In this document: positions 1 through 8,293 of the stretch, in pieces
Layout: each line of letters begins with the position of its first letter
Numbering within the stretch: the stretch's first letter is position 1
DNA from: Isoetes taiwanensis
Lineage: Eukaryota; Streptophyta; Lycopodiopsida; Isoetales; Isoetaceae
Reading direction: 5' to 3'
Assembly: GCA_021234155.1 (NCBI GenBank)
Contig: JAJEKV010000008.1
Coordinates: forward strand, 2,823,580 to 2,887,579
DNA: 64,000 nucleotides
Made by a program: the position numbers and the translations under genes
The notes under the pieces: model-generated
What the model was told of the DNA's origin: nothing
Databases searched by the model: none
Seen by the model: only the letters and a program-made list of their open reading frames with translations

Positions 1-121
1 ATGAGGGCAGTCAATAATGTGTTCTGAAGATTATATTTCTAAATTGTTTGTGATTTTTATAAGAAACACTTCCATCAAGAATGGTCGCATATTGTAAAAA
101 TGTGCAGAATATTAATGGAAC

Positions 122-262
122 AGGGCAATTTGGAAGGCTTTTTGTTGGAAAAGGGCTATTTAGGAAAATACTTAAGAATTAAGGGTATTTTAGGAATTTC
201 AAAAATACAAAGGGCTTTTTGGGAATTTAGTCAACAATTAAGGGCATTTTGCTAAATTTCCC
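122..262. repeat. Degenerate ~30-bp tandem repeat upstream of the PPR gene
   Basis: Five imperfect copies of a unit starting AAGGGC/T followed by a T-rich run and GGAA begin near 122, 151, 181, 209 and 240. Spacing is 28-31 bp. The array ends about 100 bp before the PPR start, so it lies in the promoter or 5' UTR region. No function is visible. Bases 1-121 hold nothing recognisable. Confidence 0.6.
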
Positions 263-362
263 AATATTTTATTATTAACACTTAGAGCCATTAAAACATT
301 CATAGCAAACATCACACTTCTGAAAGACAGACCATTCTAAAAGAAACAAGCGCAGAGATGGG

Positions 363-2663
363 ATGGGCAACCGGAAATGGTTAGAAGAAGCTGTTGCCCA
401 ACTACAGCAGCATGGGAATTTTCTTTCCAAGGACCTTGCCTATCGCCTCTTATCCCACTGCATCAAGCAGCAGGCCTTCCAATTTGGTAGGCAAATGCAA
501 TCATTGATTGTCCAAAGTGAACTCGATTCCGTGCCTATCTTGGTAGATCATCTCATTCGTTTATTTATCTCTTGTGGGAGTCTGATTGAAGCAAACCAAG
601 CATTTTCGAAGGTGGAGAAGCCAAGTCACTATACATGGAATGGGATTCTTGAAGCTCATACCAAGTTTGGACAAGGAGATATTGCCTTACAACTTTACAA
701 CGTAATGCAATTTGAAGGTACTAAACCAAACAACTTTACTTTTCCTAGCGTTTTGAAGGCCTGTGTGAACACAGGCTCTTTGGAGCAAGGTAAGTGCCTT
801 CATGAACACATTATTGAGTGTGGCTTTCAATATGATACTGTTGTGGGGAATGCACTTGTCAGCATGTATTCAAAGGGAGGAAGCTTGCAAGAGGCAAAGG
901 GAGTCTTTGCCAAATTGCCACACAAAAATGTGGTTACTTGGGCTGCAATGGTTACCGGATATGCAGAAAATGGAAAAGGATTTGAGGCAATGCAATGCTT
1001 TGAATTCATGCAGCATAAGGGCATAAGCCCTAGCAAAGTCACTTTCTTAGGCATGTTGAAAGCGTGTAATGATGTTGGTTGCATAGAGAAGGGCAGGTAT
1101 ATCCATGTTCAGATAATAGAAAATGGTTTCAAATCGGATATTGTTGTGGGGAACACTCTAGTAAATATGTATGCGAAATTTGGGGTCTTGGAGGAGGCAT
1201 ATGATATCTTCAACAACTTGCCAAAGCAAGATGTGGTTGCATGGAGTGGAATGATTGCAGGGTATGCTCGACACGATGAGGGCCACCTTGCTTTAGAATG
1301 GTTTGACAAGATGAAACAAAATGGTGTAAAACCAGACAAGGTTGTGTTTTATAGTGCCTTGAAAGCCGCCAGCATTCTAAATGACCTAGTGTATGGGAGG
1401 CAGATACATGAACAGGTTAAAGAGAATGGGTTTCAAGCTGACAATGCTATAGGCAATACGCTTGTTTACATGTATGCTAAATGTGGGAGTTTACAGGAGG
1501 CACAACGAGTCTTTGATAAACTGCCAGATCAGAATGAGGTATCCTGGGGTATGATGATCGCAAGTCATGCCGATGATGGTCAAGGACATCTTGCCTTGCA
1601 ATGCTATGAAGAGATGCAGAACAGGGGTATAAACCCTGGTAGAGTCACATATTTAAGCATCATCAAAGCCTGTAGCAGCACGGGTGCTACAGAGCATGGA
1701 AAGCATGTCCATGAGCAGATCATTGAGAGCTCTTTAGAATTTGATATTATGGTGGGATGTGCCTTGATTGACATGTATGCGAAGTGTGGAAGCCTTACAA
1801 ATGCACGTGGATTATTTGACAATTTAACAAACCGAGATCTAGTAGTATGGGGTGCAATGATTGCAGGGTATGCTGAATATGGAGAATGTCTTCGTGCATT
1901 GGATTGTTTTCAAGGCATGGAGTCGGAGAACATTAAGCCTAATAAAGTTATCCTCGTTAGCATTTTGAAGGCATGTGGGAATGTAGGTGCCATACATGAG
2001 GGTAGGCATTTCCATGACAAAGTTATTTCGTGGGAGCTTGAATCTGACAGTATTGTGGGAAATACTCTTATTGACATGTATAGCAAATGTGGAAGTATAG
2101 CAGAAGCAAGCCAAGTTTTTGACAACTTGCCAAGCAGAAGTGTTGTGTCTTGGGGTGCAATGATTGTAGGATATGCACAGCTTGGTGCAGCAAAGTTATG
2201 CCTGCAGTGCTTTGAGGACCTGAAATGCTCTGGTGTTGGACCAAATGATGTTATATTCACTGGTATTCTGAGTGTGTTTAGTCATGCAGGATTGGTGGAT
2301 GAGGGGCTTCATTATTTCACAATTATGAGGGAAGAATATGACTTACAAATGAGTGTATGCCATGTCACTTGCATGATGGACCTTTTAGGCCATGCAGGAT
2401 GTTTTGTTGAAGCAGAAAAGTTACTTGCGTTTTCCAAGCGGGCTGACATTTGTTATTGGATGAGCCTCCTTAGTGCTTGCAGCGTGCATTGCAATGTTAA
2501 ATTGGGTGTACAATGCTTTAAGGAAATTGTTTGCTTAGATGCCTATTGTGCTGCTGCATATGTGCTCATGTCAAACATGTATGCAAATGTTCGGATGAAG
2601 GAACATTCTAACAACATGAAATCCCAGAGAAATATGCACTACCTTGGAAGACAGAAAGAATGA
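363..2663 (+). CDS. PLS-class pentatricopeptide repeat (PPR) protein, E tail truncated
   Basis: A 766-residue uninterrupted reading frame made almost wholly of PPR repeats in the plant-specific P-L-S pattern. About six cycles can be counted from the recurring TWNG/TWAAM/AWSGM/SWGMM/VWGAM/SWGAM helix starts and the repeated MYAKCGSL-type motif. PLS proteins normally bind organelle transcripts, one base per repeat, and direct C-to-U editing or processing. The last ~110 residues begin an E-domain-like tail (CMMDLLGHAG, then a YVLMSNMYAN-like segment), but the protein stops about 20 residues later. There is no complete E/E+ and no DYW deaminase domain, so any editing activity would need a partner, or the gene is truncated. 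No clear transit peptide is visible. The chosen ATG is the first in frame. An out-of-frame ATG at 358 opens a short overlapping upstream frame ending at 384. The target RNA is unknown. Confidence 0.9.
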   Translation: MGNRKWLEEAVAQLQQHGNFLSKDLAYRLLSHCIKQQAFQFGRQMQSLIVQSELDSVPILVDHLIRLFISCGSLIEANQAFSKVEKPSHYTWNGILEAHTKFGQGDIALQLYNVMQFEGTKPNNFTFPSVLKACVNTGSLEQGKCLHEHIIECGFQYDTVVGNALVSMYSKGGSLQEAKGVFAKLPHKNVVTWAAMVTGYAENGKGFEAMQCFEFMQHKGISPSKVTFLGMLKACNDVGCIEKGRYIHVQIIENGFKSDIVVGNTLVNMYAKFGVLEEAYDIFNNLPKQDVVAWSGMIAGYARHDEGHLALEWFDKMKQNGVKPDKVVFYSALKAASILNDLVYGRQIHEQVKENGFQADNAIGNTLVYMYAKCGSLQEAQRVFDKLPDQNEVSWGMMIASHADDGQGHLALQCYEEMQNRGINPGRVTYLSIIKACSSTGATEHGKHVHEQIIESSLEFDIMVGCALIDMYAKCGSLTNARGLFDNLTNRDLVVWGAMIAGYAEYGECLRALDCFQGMESENIKPNKVILVSILKACGNVGAIHEGRHFHDKVISWELESDSIVGNTLIDMYSKCGSIAEASQVFDNLPSRSVVSWGAMIVGYAQLGAAKLCLQCFEDLKCSGVGPNDVIFTGILSVFSHAGLVDEGLHYFTIMREEYDLQMSVCHVTCMMDLLGHAGCFVEAEKLLAFSKRADICYWMSLLSACSVHCNVKLGVQCFKEIVCLDAYCAAAYVLMSNMYANVRMKEHSNNMKSQRNMHYLGRQKE

Positions 2664-3406
2664 ATTTGTTGATGTCTATGGGAGCATATAATAAGTATAC
2701 AAGAGCATCATCCTTAGCTTTGAATGTGCACGCAAGGGAAGCAAGTAAAACAGAAGCACAAATGAGAAGCATATTGTAGATTCCAATCTCACATCGACAA
2801 TTGGGCCAAGACTAACTGTCCCCTGCCAGTTCTAAACAATGACAGGATTATCCTGTTTTATCTTGAAGAGCCTTGGTCATCTTTCAGAAGGTCCCGTGGA
2901 GCTAAATTGTGTCATTTTGAGACTTTTCTTACCAGAGTCAGCCAGTGCTTTGGAGGGGACATGCTAATTAAAGCCTTCCTATGTATCAGCAAAAGCCTGC
3001 ATGTATGAATATAAGGCACTACTGGAAATCAGCCTGAATTTTAGCAGCAAATCTGGGTAGTGTGGAACTGAAGGGTTGCTTCTGATCATTCTAAAGAGCG
3101 TGCTGGCTTGACCAAAATGTCAAACTGAAAGAGCTTAGTATTTATGTGCCAAGAAAGACCTCTTCCTCATCTACATACATGGCAGGAGCCCTGCTGTCCT
3201 CCATTTCTGGTCTGATCATTCTCCAACACGTTAAAACTAAATTGTGGTCTTCTAAGAACTTCTATGAAAAACTTTATGAGTTAGGTGCCACATTAACACA
3301 TATGACCATAGAACAGGGACCCAACAAAGACAAGTTTTATGGAGCTTCTCTTTTTAAGCAACAGCCGACCACTTCAAACATTCCGAAAACGTCACTGTTA
3401 AATTGA
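2664..3406. other. 3' flank of the PPR gene, no gene seen
   Basis: No E/E+ or DYW motif continuation was recognised in any frame, so a missing 3' domain is not simply out of frame nearby. A short open frame at 3146-3406 has no recognisable motif and runs up to the copia insertion point. It is probably chance. Confidence 0.5.
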
Positions 3407-3411
3407 AGTGC

Positions 3412-3594
3412 TGTTGAGAATAGTAACAAAAGATTCTGTATTAAATGAAGTAGACGTTAGAGTAACAAACGTAATTAGATCATTGATGTTTCAGTTGTAA
3501 CCATCACAATTGTATATATAGAAGATTCCTGGAGGGAATCGATGCTTTTCTTGATTCAAATTGTGTCTTCGCTTCTGCTTGCACTTTCGCTTTA
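3412..3594 (+). repeat. 5' LTR of the copia element (183 bp)
   Basis: Starts TGTTGAG and ends GCTTTA, so the termini are TG...TA and not the usual TG...CA. It contains a TATATATAG box-like stretch about two thirds along that could serve as promoter. By eye it is identical along its whole length to the 3' LTR. It is short for a plant copia LTR. Confidence 0.97.
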
Positions 3595-3606
3595 TGGTAT
3601 CAGAGC
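3595..3606 (+). other. Primer-binding site (initiator tRNA-Met)
   Basis: TGGTATCAGAGC, the standard plant copia primer-binding site complementary to the 3' end of initiator tRNA-Met. It abuts the 5' LTR with no spacer. Confidence 0.95.
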
Positions 3607-3650
3607 TCGAAAACAGAGAAGCGTAGTAAGAATCAAAGGGAGACCGTGAG

Positions 3651-6600
3651 ATGGCAAAGCTTCAGATGGATCTCAAGAACATGGAGAAGCTTGACAGGAA
3701 CAACGCCACTGTGTGGTTTTGGAAAATGCAAGCTTTCTTGGAGGAAAGGGATGTCTGGGATGTTGTAAGCGGGGCAGACCCAATGCCGGCAGACCCAATG
3801 TCCATTGAGAATTCAGTGGATGATACTGAAGGAGAGATTACCCATACTGCAGAAGATGTGAATCGATTGGCAGCATGGAGGAAGAAGGATAACAGGGCTA
3901 AAACATCAATGATGTTTGGGCTCAAAGATGGTCAAATTCCTTTGGTGAGGCTGAAGAAAACAGCAAGAGAGGGCTGGGAATGTTTGAAGAAAACGTTCAA
4001 GACCCATAGCACTTCTCAAAAACTATTCTTGTGGCAGAATTTCTTCTCAACAAGAATGAAAGAAGGTGATGAACCCACTGATCATATCAGTCACATGGAA
4101 AGCTTGGTGGATCAATTGGCTGCACTGAATCATTTTATAAGTGATGAAGATTTGGCAATGGCCATATTAGCCAGTTTGCCAAGTTCATATGATTCTATCA
4201 AGCAAGCTATGGGATGTAGAGATGGAATTTTGAAAAGTGAGGCAGTTATTGGAGCTGTGTTACAGGCATCTAATCTCATAAAGAAGGATGAGGAGGATTC
4301 AGCATTTGTTGCTAAGGCAAGATCCACAAAAGGAGACTTTGAGTGCTGGACTTGTGGAAAGAAAGGTCATTTGTCTAGGAATTGTAGACATGGAAAGAAG
4401 GAAGAAGGAAAAAGAAGTGAAAAAGAAAAAGAAGAGGGAAAGAAAGAAGCCAAGAAGTATCCATCAAGGAAAAGGTGGACAAATGGTCGGAATTCCAGCG
4501 CACATATTGCTGAAGAGAACAAATCAGAGGAAGAGGATGAGAGTGAGGTTGAGGCAAGTCTAGCAGAAGCAATCTGTGAGAAGCGAGAAGAACTTGGGCA
4601 AGAGTATAAACTCCTTCTAGCAGCAAGATGGGCAGATTGCTTGTCTGAGAGTGATAGTGAAAGCAGCATTGTGGGAGAAGAGCTTCCTCAAGGCTTGGTT
4701 GCTGAAGTACACGAATCTGAAGCAGTGGCTTTGTTGGTGGATTCTGGAAACAGGAAAAAATCTTGGATTCTAGATTCGGCTGCAACCCATGTCATGACAA
4801 GTAGCTTGGAAGGATTTAGAGACTTCAAGGAAGAAACCAGTGGACGAAATGTGAATGGCATAGCAGCAGGTCTGAAGATCATGGGGACTGGAACTCTAAC
4901 CATTCAGTTTGCAGATGCTCCACGTGAAATGAGAAATGCCCTGTACGTTCCCACCTTATCAAGGAATCTAATTTCCCTTTCAAGATTGGCAGACGTTGGG
5001 ATATCCTCATGCACTAGGAAGAATGAAATGTTGCTGATGAATAGTAAGCAGGAAGTGGTAGGGAAAGGCATTAGAGTTGGGTTCTTGTACAAGCTACTTG
5101 AAGAAGAGAAGGAAACAGTAAATGCATTTGCAGCCTTGGGACCAGACAGAGATCTTCAGATATGGCATCTTCGATTTGGTCACATAAACCAGGGGAGGAT
5201 GAGGAAATTACAGCAAGAAAACATGGTTACAGGTTTTGATATACCCAGTACAGGAAATCTGGAGTTATGTGGGGGATGCGTGATGGGCAAGCATCATCGA
5301 AGGCCAGCAAAAAGGCAAGGAACAAGAGCAAAAAGGGTGCTGCAGCTAATTCACACCGATCTGAGTGGTAAGATGCCAGTAAGCACATTTGGACATGCTC
5401 AATATTTTCTAGTAATCATTGATGATTATTCAAGGAAGACATTCGTGTTCTTGGTGAAAAGAAAGAGTGAAGTACTAGAAACCTTTCAGACTTGGATGAA
5501 GCAAGCTGAAAGAGAGACCGGATCTATGATTGAGGCCATTAGAAGTGATAATGGAACTGAATTTGTTTCACAAGCATTCAACAAGTGTTTGCAACAAGAA
5601 GGTATAAAAAGGCAGCTATCAAACCCATATGAGCACTCTCAAAATGGGGTGGCAGAAAGAAAAATGCGCACTTTGAAGGAATGCGCCTTAAGCATGATGA
5701 AATGGGCAAAATTGGCAGATGCATTTTGGGGAGAAGCCATACTTACTGCCTGCTATTTACAGAACCGGGCACCAACTGTGGCAGTCAGTGGCAAAACACC
5801 TGAAGAAATGTGGAGTGGAATAAAGCCAGATGTGAGCAATCTTAGAGTATTTGGGTGTATGGCGTATGCTTTTGTTCCAAAGGAGATCAGGCAATCAAAG
5901 CTATCAGACAAATCACGCAGGTGTATCTTTGTGGGATATTGTCAAGATGGCAAAGGGTACAGACTGCTAGATGTTCAAACCAGAAAGGTGGTTCGAAGTA
6001 GCAATGTTGTTTTTGATGAATATGGAGTAGCAGGCCTAGGGGGGCCACAAGAGCAGGAGACTCTTGACTTATATCAAGAAAATACAGATTTGTGGCTAGA
6101 AATCCAGGAGGAGGACAACAATTCCAAAACAAATGATGGACAAGCTGCAAATCATGAGGTTCAAAAGGTTCCAGAAGTGCCAGAGGGCACTGAAATCAGT
6201 GAAGAAGTTCATGATGGGGGTGAATCTGCACCAAGAGATTCCAGCACTGCACCAAGAGATTCCAGCACTAGAGATCATCCAGTTAGAGCACGGACAGCGA
6301 GGACAATAGCTCACGGTGAATTAAGAAGCAGTGTAAGAGGTAATCATCCAACAAGTAGGTGGTTAGAATGGAAGTCATCAGGGATTTCAGCATCACTTGC
6401 AAATGTTCGGCAGTATGAGCAAGCAGTGGAAAACATGAATGGAGCATGGTGGGATACCGATATAGAAGAGAAATGTGCATCAGTCTGTTTTCAAGCAGAA
6501 TTCTTGGAACCTTTATCAGTCAAAGATGCGCTCTCAGGGCTTGATTCAGAGCAGTGGCGGAATGCAATGAATGAGGAAATGGGTGCAATGCATTTGACTC

Positions 6601-7091
6601 AAGCATGGGATCTCGTAAAGCTGCCAAAGGGAAGGAAAACAGTGGGATGTAAGTGGGTATTCAAAATTAAGCAAGCACATGATGGGGCAGTGGAAAGGTA
6701 TAGAGCTCGCTTGGTGGCCCAAGGATTCTCGCAGCAACATGGGATCGATTTTGATGAGACATTTTCGCCCGTGGCAAAAATGACCTCCATAAGAACAGTG
6801 TTAGCAGTGGCAGCTCAAGAGGATTTAGAAATACACCAAATGGATGTGAAAACAGCTTTCTTGAATGGGGCTCTTGACGAGGAGATTTTTATGAGACAAC
6901 CTGAAGGCTTCGATTTTGGGAAAGGCAAGGTATGTAAGCTAAATCGTGCTTTGTATGGGCTGAAACAAAGTCCAAGGACATGGTACAATCGACTTGACAG
7001 ATTTCTGTTCTGCAGACTTTGGGATTCAATAAATGCAGGACAGAATGGAATGTTTATTGTAGATGGGTTACACACAAAATTACTATGGTAA
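3651..7091 (+). CDS. copia Gag-Pol polyprotein, 5' part (Gag, protease, integrase, start of RT)
   Basis: A 1146-residue open frame. Gag (UBN2-like) spans about residues 10-210. A CCHC zinc knuckle lies at 232-245 (CWTCGKKGHLSRNC), followed by a Lys/Glu-rich linker. The protease active-site Asp is D375 in the ILDSAATH motif, then comes the GAG-pre-integrase region with WHLRFGH. The integrase DDE residues are D570, D633 and E669, with the canonical 35-residue D-E spacing. RT begins near residue 986 (WDLVKLPKG) and includes the QMDVKTAFLNG motif. An exact 21-bp tandem duplication at 6228-6269 repeats APRDSST between integrase and RT. The frame is lost near 7010-7020 by a one-base indel just before the catalytic YVDD, so the last ~25 residues are out of frame. 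The ATG at 3651 lies 45 bases after the PBS. Confidence 0.93.
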   Translation: MAKLQMDLKNMEKLDRNNATVWFWKMQAFLEERDVWDVVSGADPMPADPMSIENSVDDTEGEITHTAEDVNRLAAWRKKDNRAKTSMMFGLKDGQIPLVRLKKTAREGWECLKKTFKTHSTSQKLFLWQNFFSTRMKEGDEPTDHISHMESLVDQLAALNHFISDEDLAMAILASLPSSYDSIKQAMGCRDGILKSEAVIGAVLQASNLIKKDEEDSAFVAKARSTKGDFECWTCGKKGHLSRNCRHGKKEEGKRSEKEKEEGKKEAKKYPSRKRWTNGRNSSAHIAEENKSEEEDESEVEASLAEAICEKREELGQEYKLLLAARWADCLSESDSESSIVGEELPQGLVAEVHESEAVALLVDSGNRKKSWILDSAATHVMTSSLEGFRDFKEETSGRNVNGIAAGLKIMGTGTLTIQFADAPREMRNALYVPTLSRNLISLSRLADVGISSCTRKNEMLLMNSKQEVVGKGIRVGFLYKLLEEEKETVNAFAALGPDRDLQIWHLRFGHINQGRMRKLQQENMVTGFDIPSTGNLELCGGCVMGKHHRRPAKRQGTRAKRVLQLIHTDLSGKMPVSTFGHAQYFLVIIDDYSRKTFVFLVKRKSEVLETFQTWMKQAERETGSMIEAIRSDNGTEFVSQAFNKCLQQEGIKRQLSNPYEHSQNGVAERKMRTLKECALSMMKWAKLADAFWGEAILTACYLQNRAPTVAVSGKTPEEMWSGIKPDVSNLRVFGCMAYAFVPKEIRQSKLSDKSRRCIFVGYCQDGKGYRLLDVQTRKVVRSSNVVFDEYGVAGLGGPQEQETLDLYQENTDLWLEIQEEDNNSKTNDGQAANHEVQKVPEVPEGTEISEEVHDGGESAPRDSSTAPRDSSTRDHPVRARTARTIAHGELRSSVRGNHPTSRWLEWKSSGISASLANVRQYEQAVENMNGAWWDTDIEEKCASVCFQAEFLEPLSVKDALSGLDSEQWRNAMNEEMGAMHLTQAWDLVKLPKGRKTVGCKWVFKIKQAHDGAVERYRARLVAQGFSQQHGIDFDETFSPVAKMTSIRTVLAVAAQEDLEIHQMDVKTAFLNGALDEEIFMRQPEGFDFGKGKVCKLNRALYGLKQSPRTWYNRLDRFLFCRLWDSINAGQNGMFIVDGLHTKLLW

Positions 7092-8091
7092 TAGTTTATG
7101 TGGATGATCTGATTATCATTAGTAAAGGAATGGAAGGAGTGAAATCAGTGAAAAAAGAATTGCAATAGGAGTTTCGTATGACAGATTTAGGAGAGATCCA
7201 AACATGTTTGGGTCTTCAAGTTGTCAGGGATAGGAACAAAAGAATGCTTATGATACATCAAGAATCTGCCATCCAAAGACTGGGTCACAGGTTTAGCATG
7301 GATGGATGTGTACCAAAAGATACACCAGCTTCAACAAATGTACAGCTGTGTAAAGATATGGAGCCTCAGACATTTGTCGAACAACTATAAATGAATCATA
7401 TTCCATATAGAAATGCAGTGGGGTGTCTTATGCATATCATGGTGAGCACTCGGCCAGATATTGCACAAGCAGTAGGAGCAGTGAGCAGATACATGCAGAA
7501 TCCAGGAATGGAGCATTGGAAAGAAGTAAAAAGAATAATAAGATATTTACAAGGAACTTCCAGTTTTGGGTTGTTGTATAGACCAGATTCAAATGATCCT
7601 GTAGTCAGATTGGTTTCATTCGTGGACGCAGACTGGGCAGGGGATCAGGACACCAGAAGGTCTACAACAGGTTTTTCAGTTATGTTACATGGAGCAGTGG
7701 TGATTGGACAAGCTGCAAGCAAACGTCAGTAGCCTTATCATCATGCAAGGCTGAGTATATGGCCACTTCGGCTGTAGTAAGGGAAACTGTGTGGCTTAGG
7801 CAGTTTTTATCAGAAATTGGTTATGTTCAGGATGGGCCTACTGCCATATACAATGACAACAAAAGCAGTATTGCCTTGACAGAAAATCCTATTCATCACA
7901 GGAGATCCAAGCATATCTCAATTCATCACCATTATACAAGAGAAAGAGTGGTGGATAAGACAATTAAGATGGAGTATATTTCTACAGATGAGATGCCAGC
8001 TGATCTCTTGACAAAGCCACTCACAAAGCCACTCAGTAAGGAGAAATTTCTGAAACACAGAGCTACACTTGGAGTAGATTCTTCATTCTAA
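7013..8091 (+). pseudogene. copia RT C-terminus and RNase H, disrupted
   Basis: It continues the upstream polyprotein in shifted frames. The catalytic YVDD is at 7097-7108. In that frame there is an in-frame TAG at 7166-7168 and a TAA at 7388-7390. RNase H follows (FVDADWAGD region) up to about 7720, where a second one-base indel moves the frame. The conserved tail (AEYMATS, then the YNDNKSS and SKHISIHHH region) ends with the stop at 8089-8091. In total there are two frameshifts and two nonsense codons in about 1.1 kb, while the preceding 3.4 kb is intact. Sequence outside these lesions is well conserved, so decay is recent or the lesions are assembly errors. Confidence 0.88.
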
Positions 8092-8094
8092 ACA

Positions 8095-8105
8095 GAATGG
8101 GGGAG
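8095..8105 (+). other. Polypurine tract of the copia element
   Basis: GAATGGGGGAG lies immediately before the 3' LTR, the expected place and composition for the plus-strand primer. It starts four bases after the pol stop codon. Confidence 0.85.
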
Positions 8106-8288
8106 TGTTGAGAATAGTAACAAAAGATTCTGTATTAAATGAAGTAGACGTTAGAGTAACAAACGTAATTAGATCATTGATGTTTCAGTTGTAACCATCA
8201 CAATTGTATATATAGAAGATTCCTGGAGGGAATCGATGCTTTTCTTGATTCAAATTGTGTCTTCGCTTCTGCTTGCACTTTCGCTTTA
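8106..8288 (+). repeat. 3' LTR of the copia element (183 bp)
   Basis: The same 183 bases as the 5' LTR with no difference found by eye, starting directly after the purine tract and followed by the AGTGC target duplication. Confidence 0.97.
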
Positions 8289-8293
8289 AGTGC

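Larger units (their letters stand above)
3407..8293 (+). mobile_element. Full-length Ty1/copia LTR retrotransposon with 5-bp target duplication
   Basis: The element is bounded by identical 183-bp direct repeats and flanked by the 5-bp duplication AGTGC (3407-3411 and 8289-8293). A primer-binding site complementary to initiator tRNA-Met follows the 5' LTR directly, and a purine tract precedes the 3' LTR. The internal order gag, protease, integrase, RT, RNase H is diagnostic of Ty1/copia, since in Ty3/gypsy integrase comes last. Identical LTRs mean a very recent insertion. The 3' third of pol is broken, so this copy probably cannot move by itself. It landed about 750 bp beyond the PPR stop codon. 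Confidence 0.97.

Noticed and set aside
802-2260. Overlapping frames on both strands inside the first PPR gene
   Set aside because: They are shadows of a repetitive coding sequence and carry no motif of their own.
3146-3406. 86-residue open frame between the PPR gene and the copia element
   Set aside because: No motif, and it is not a PPR tail or E/DYW remnant in any obvious way.
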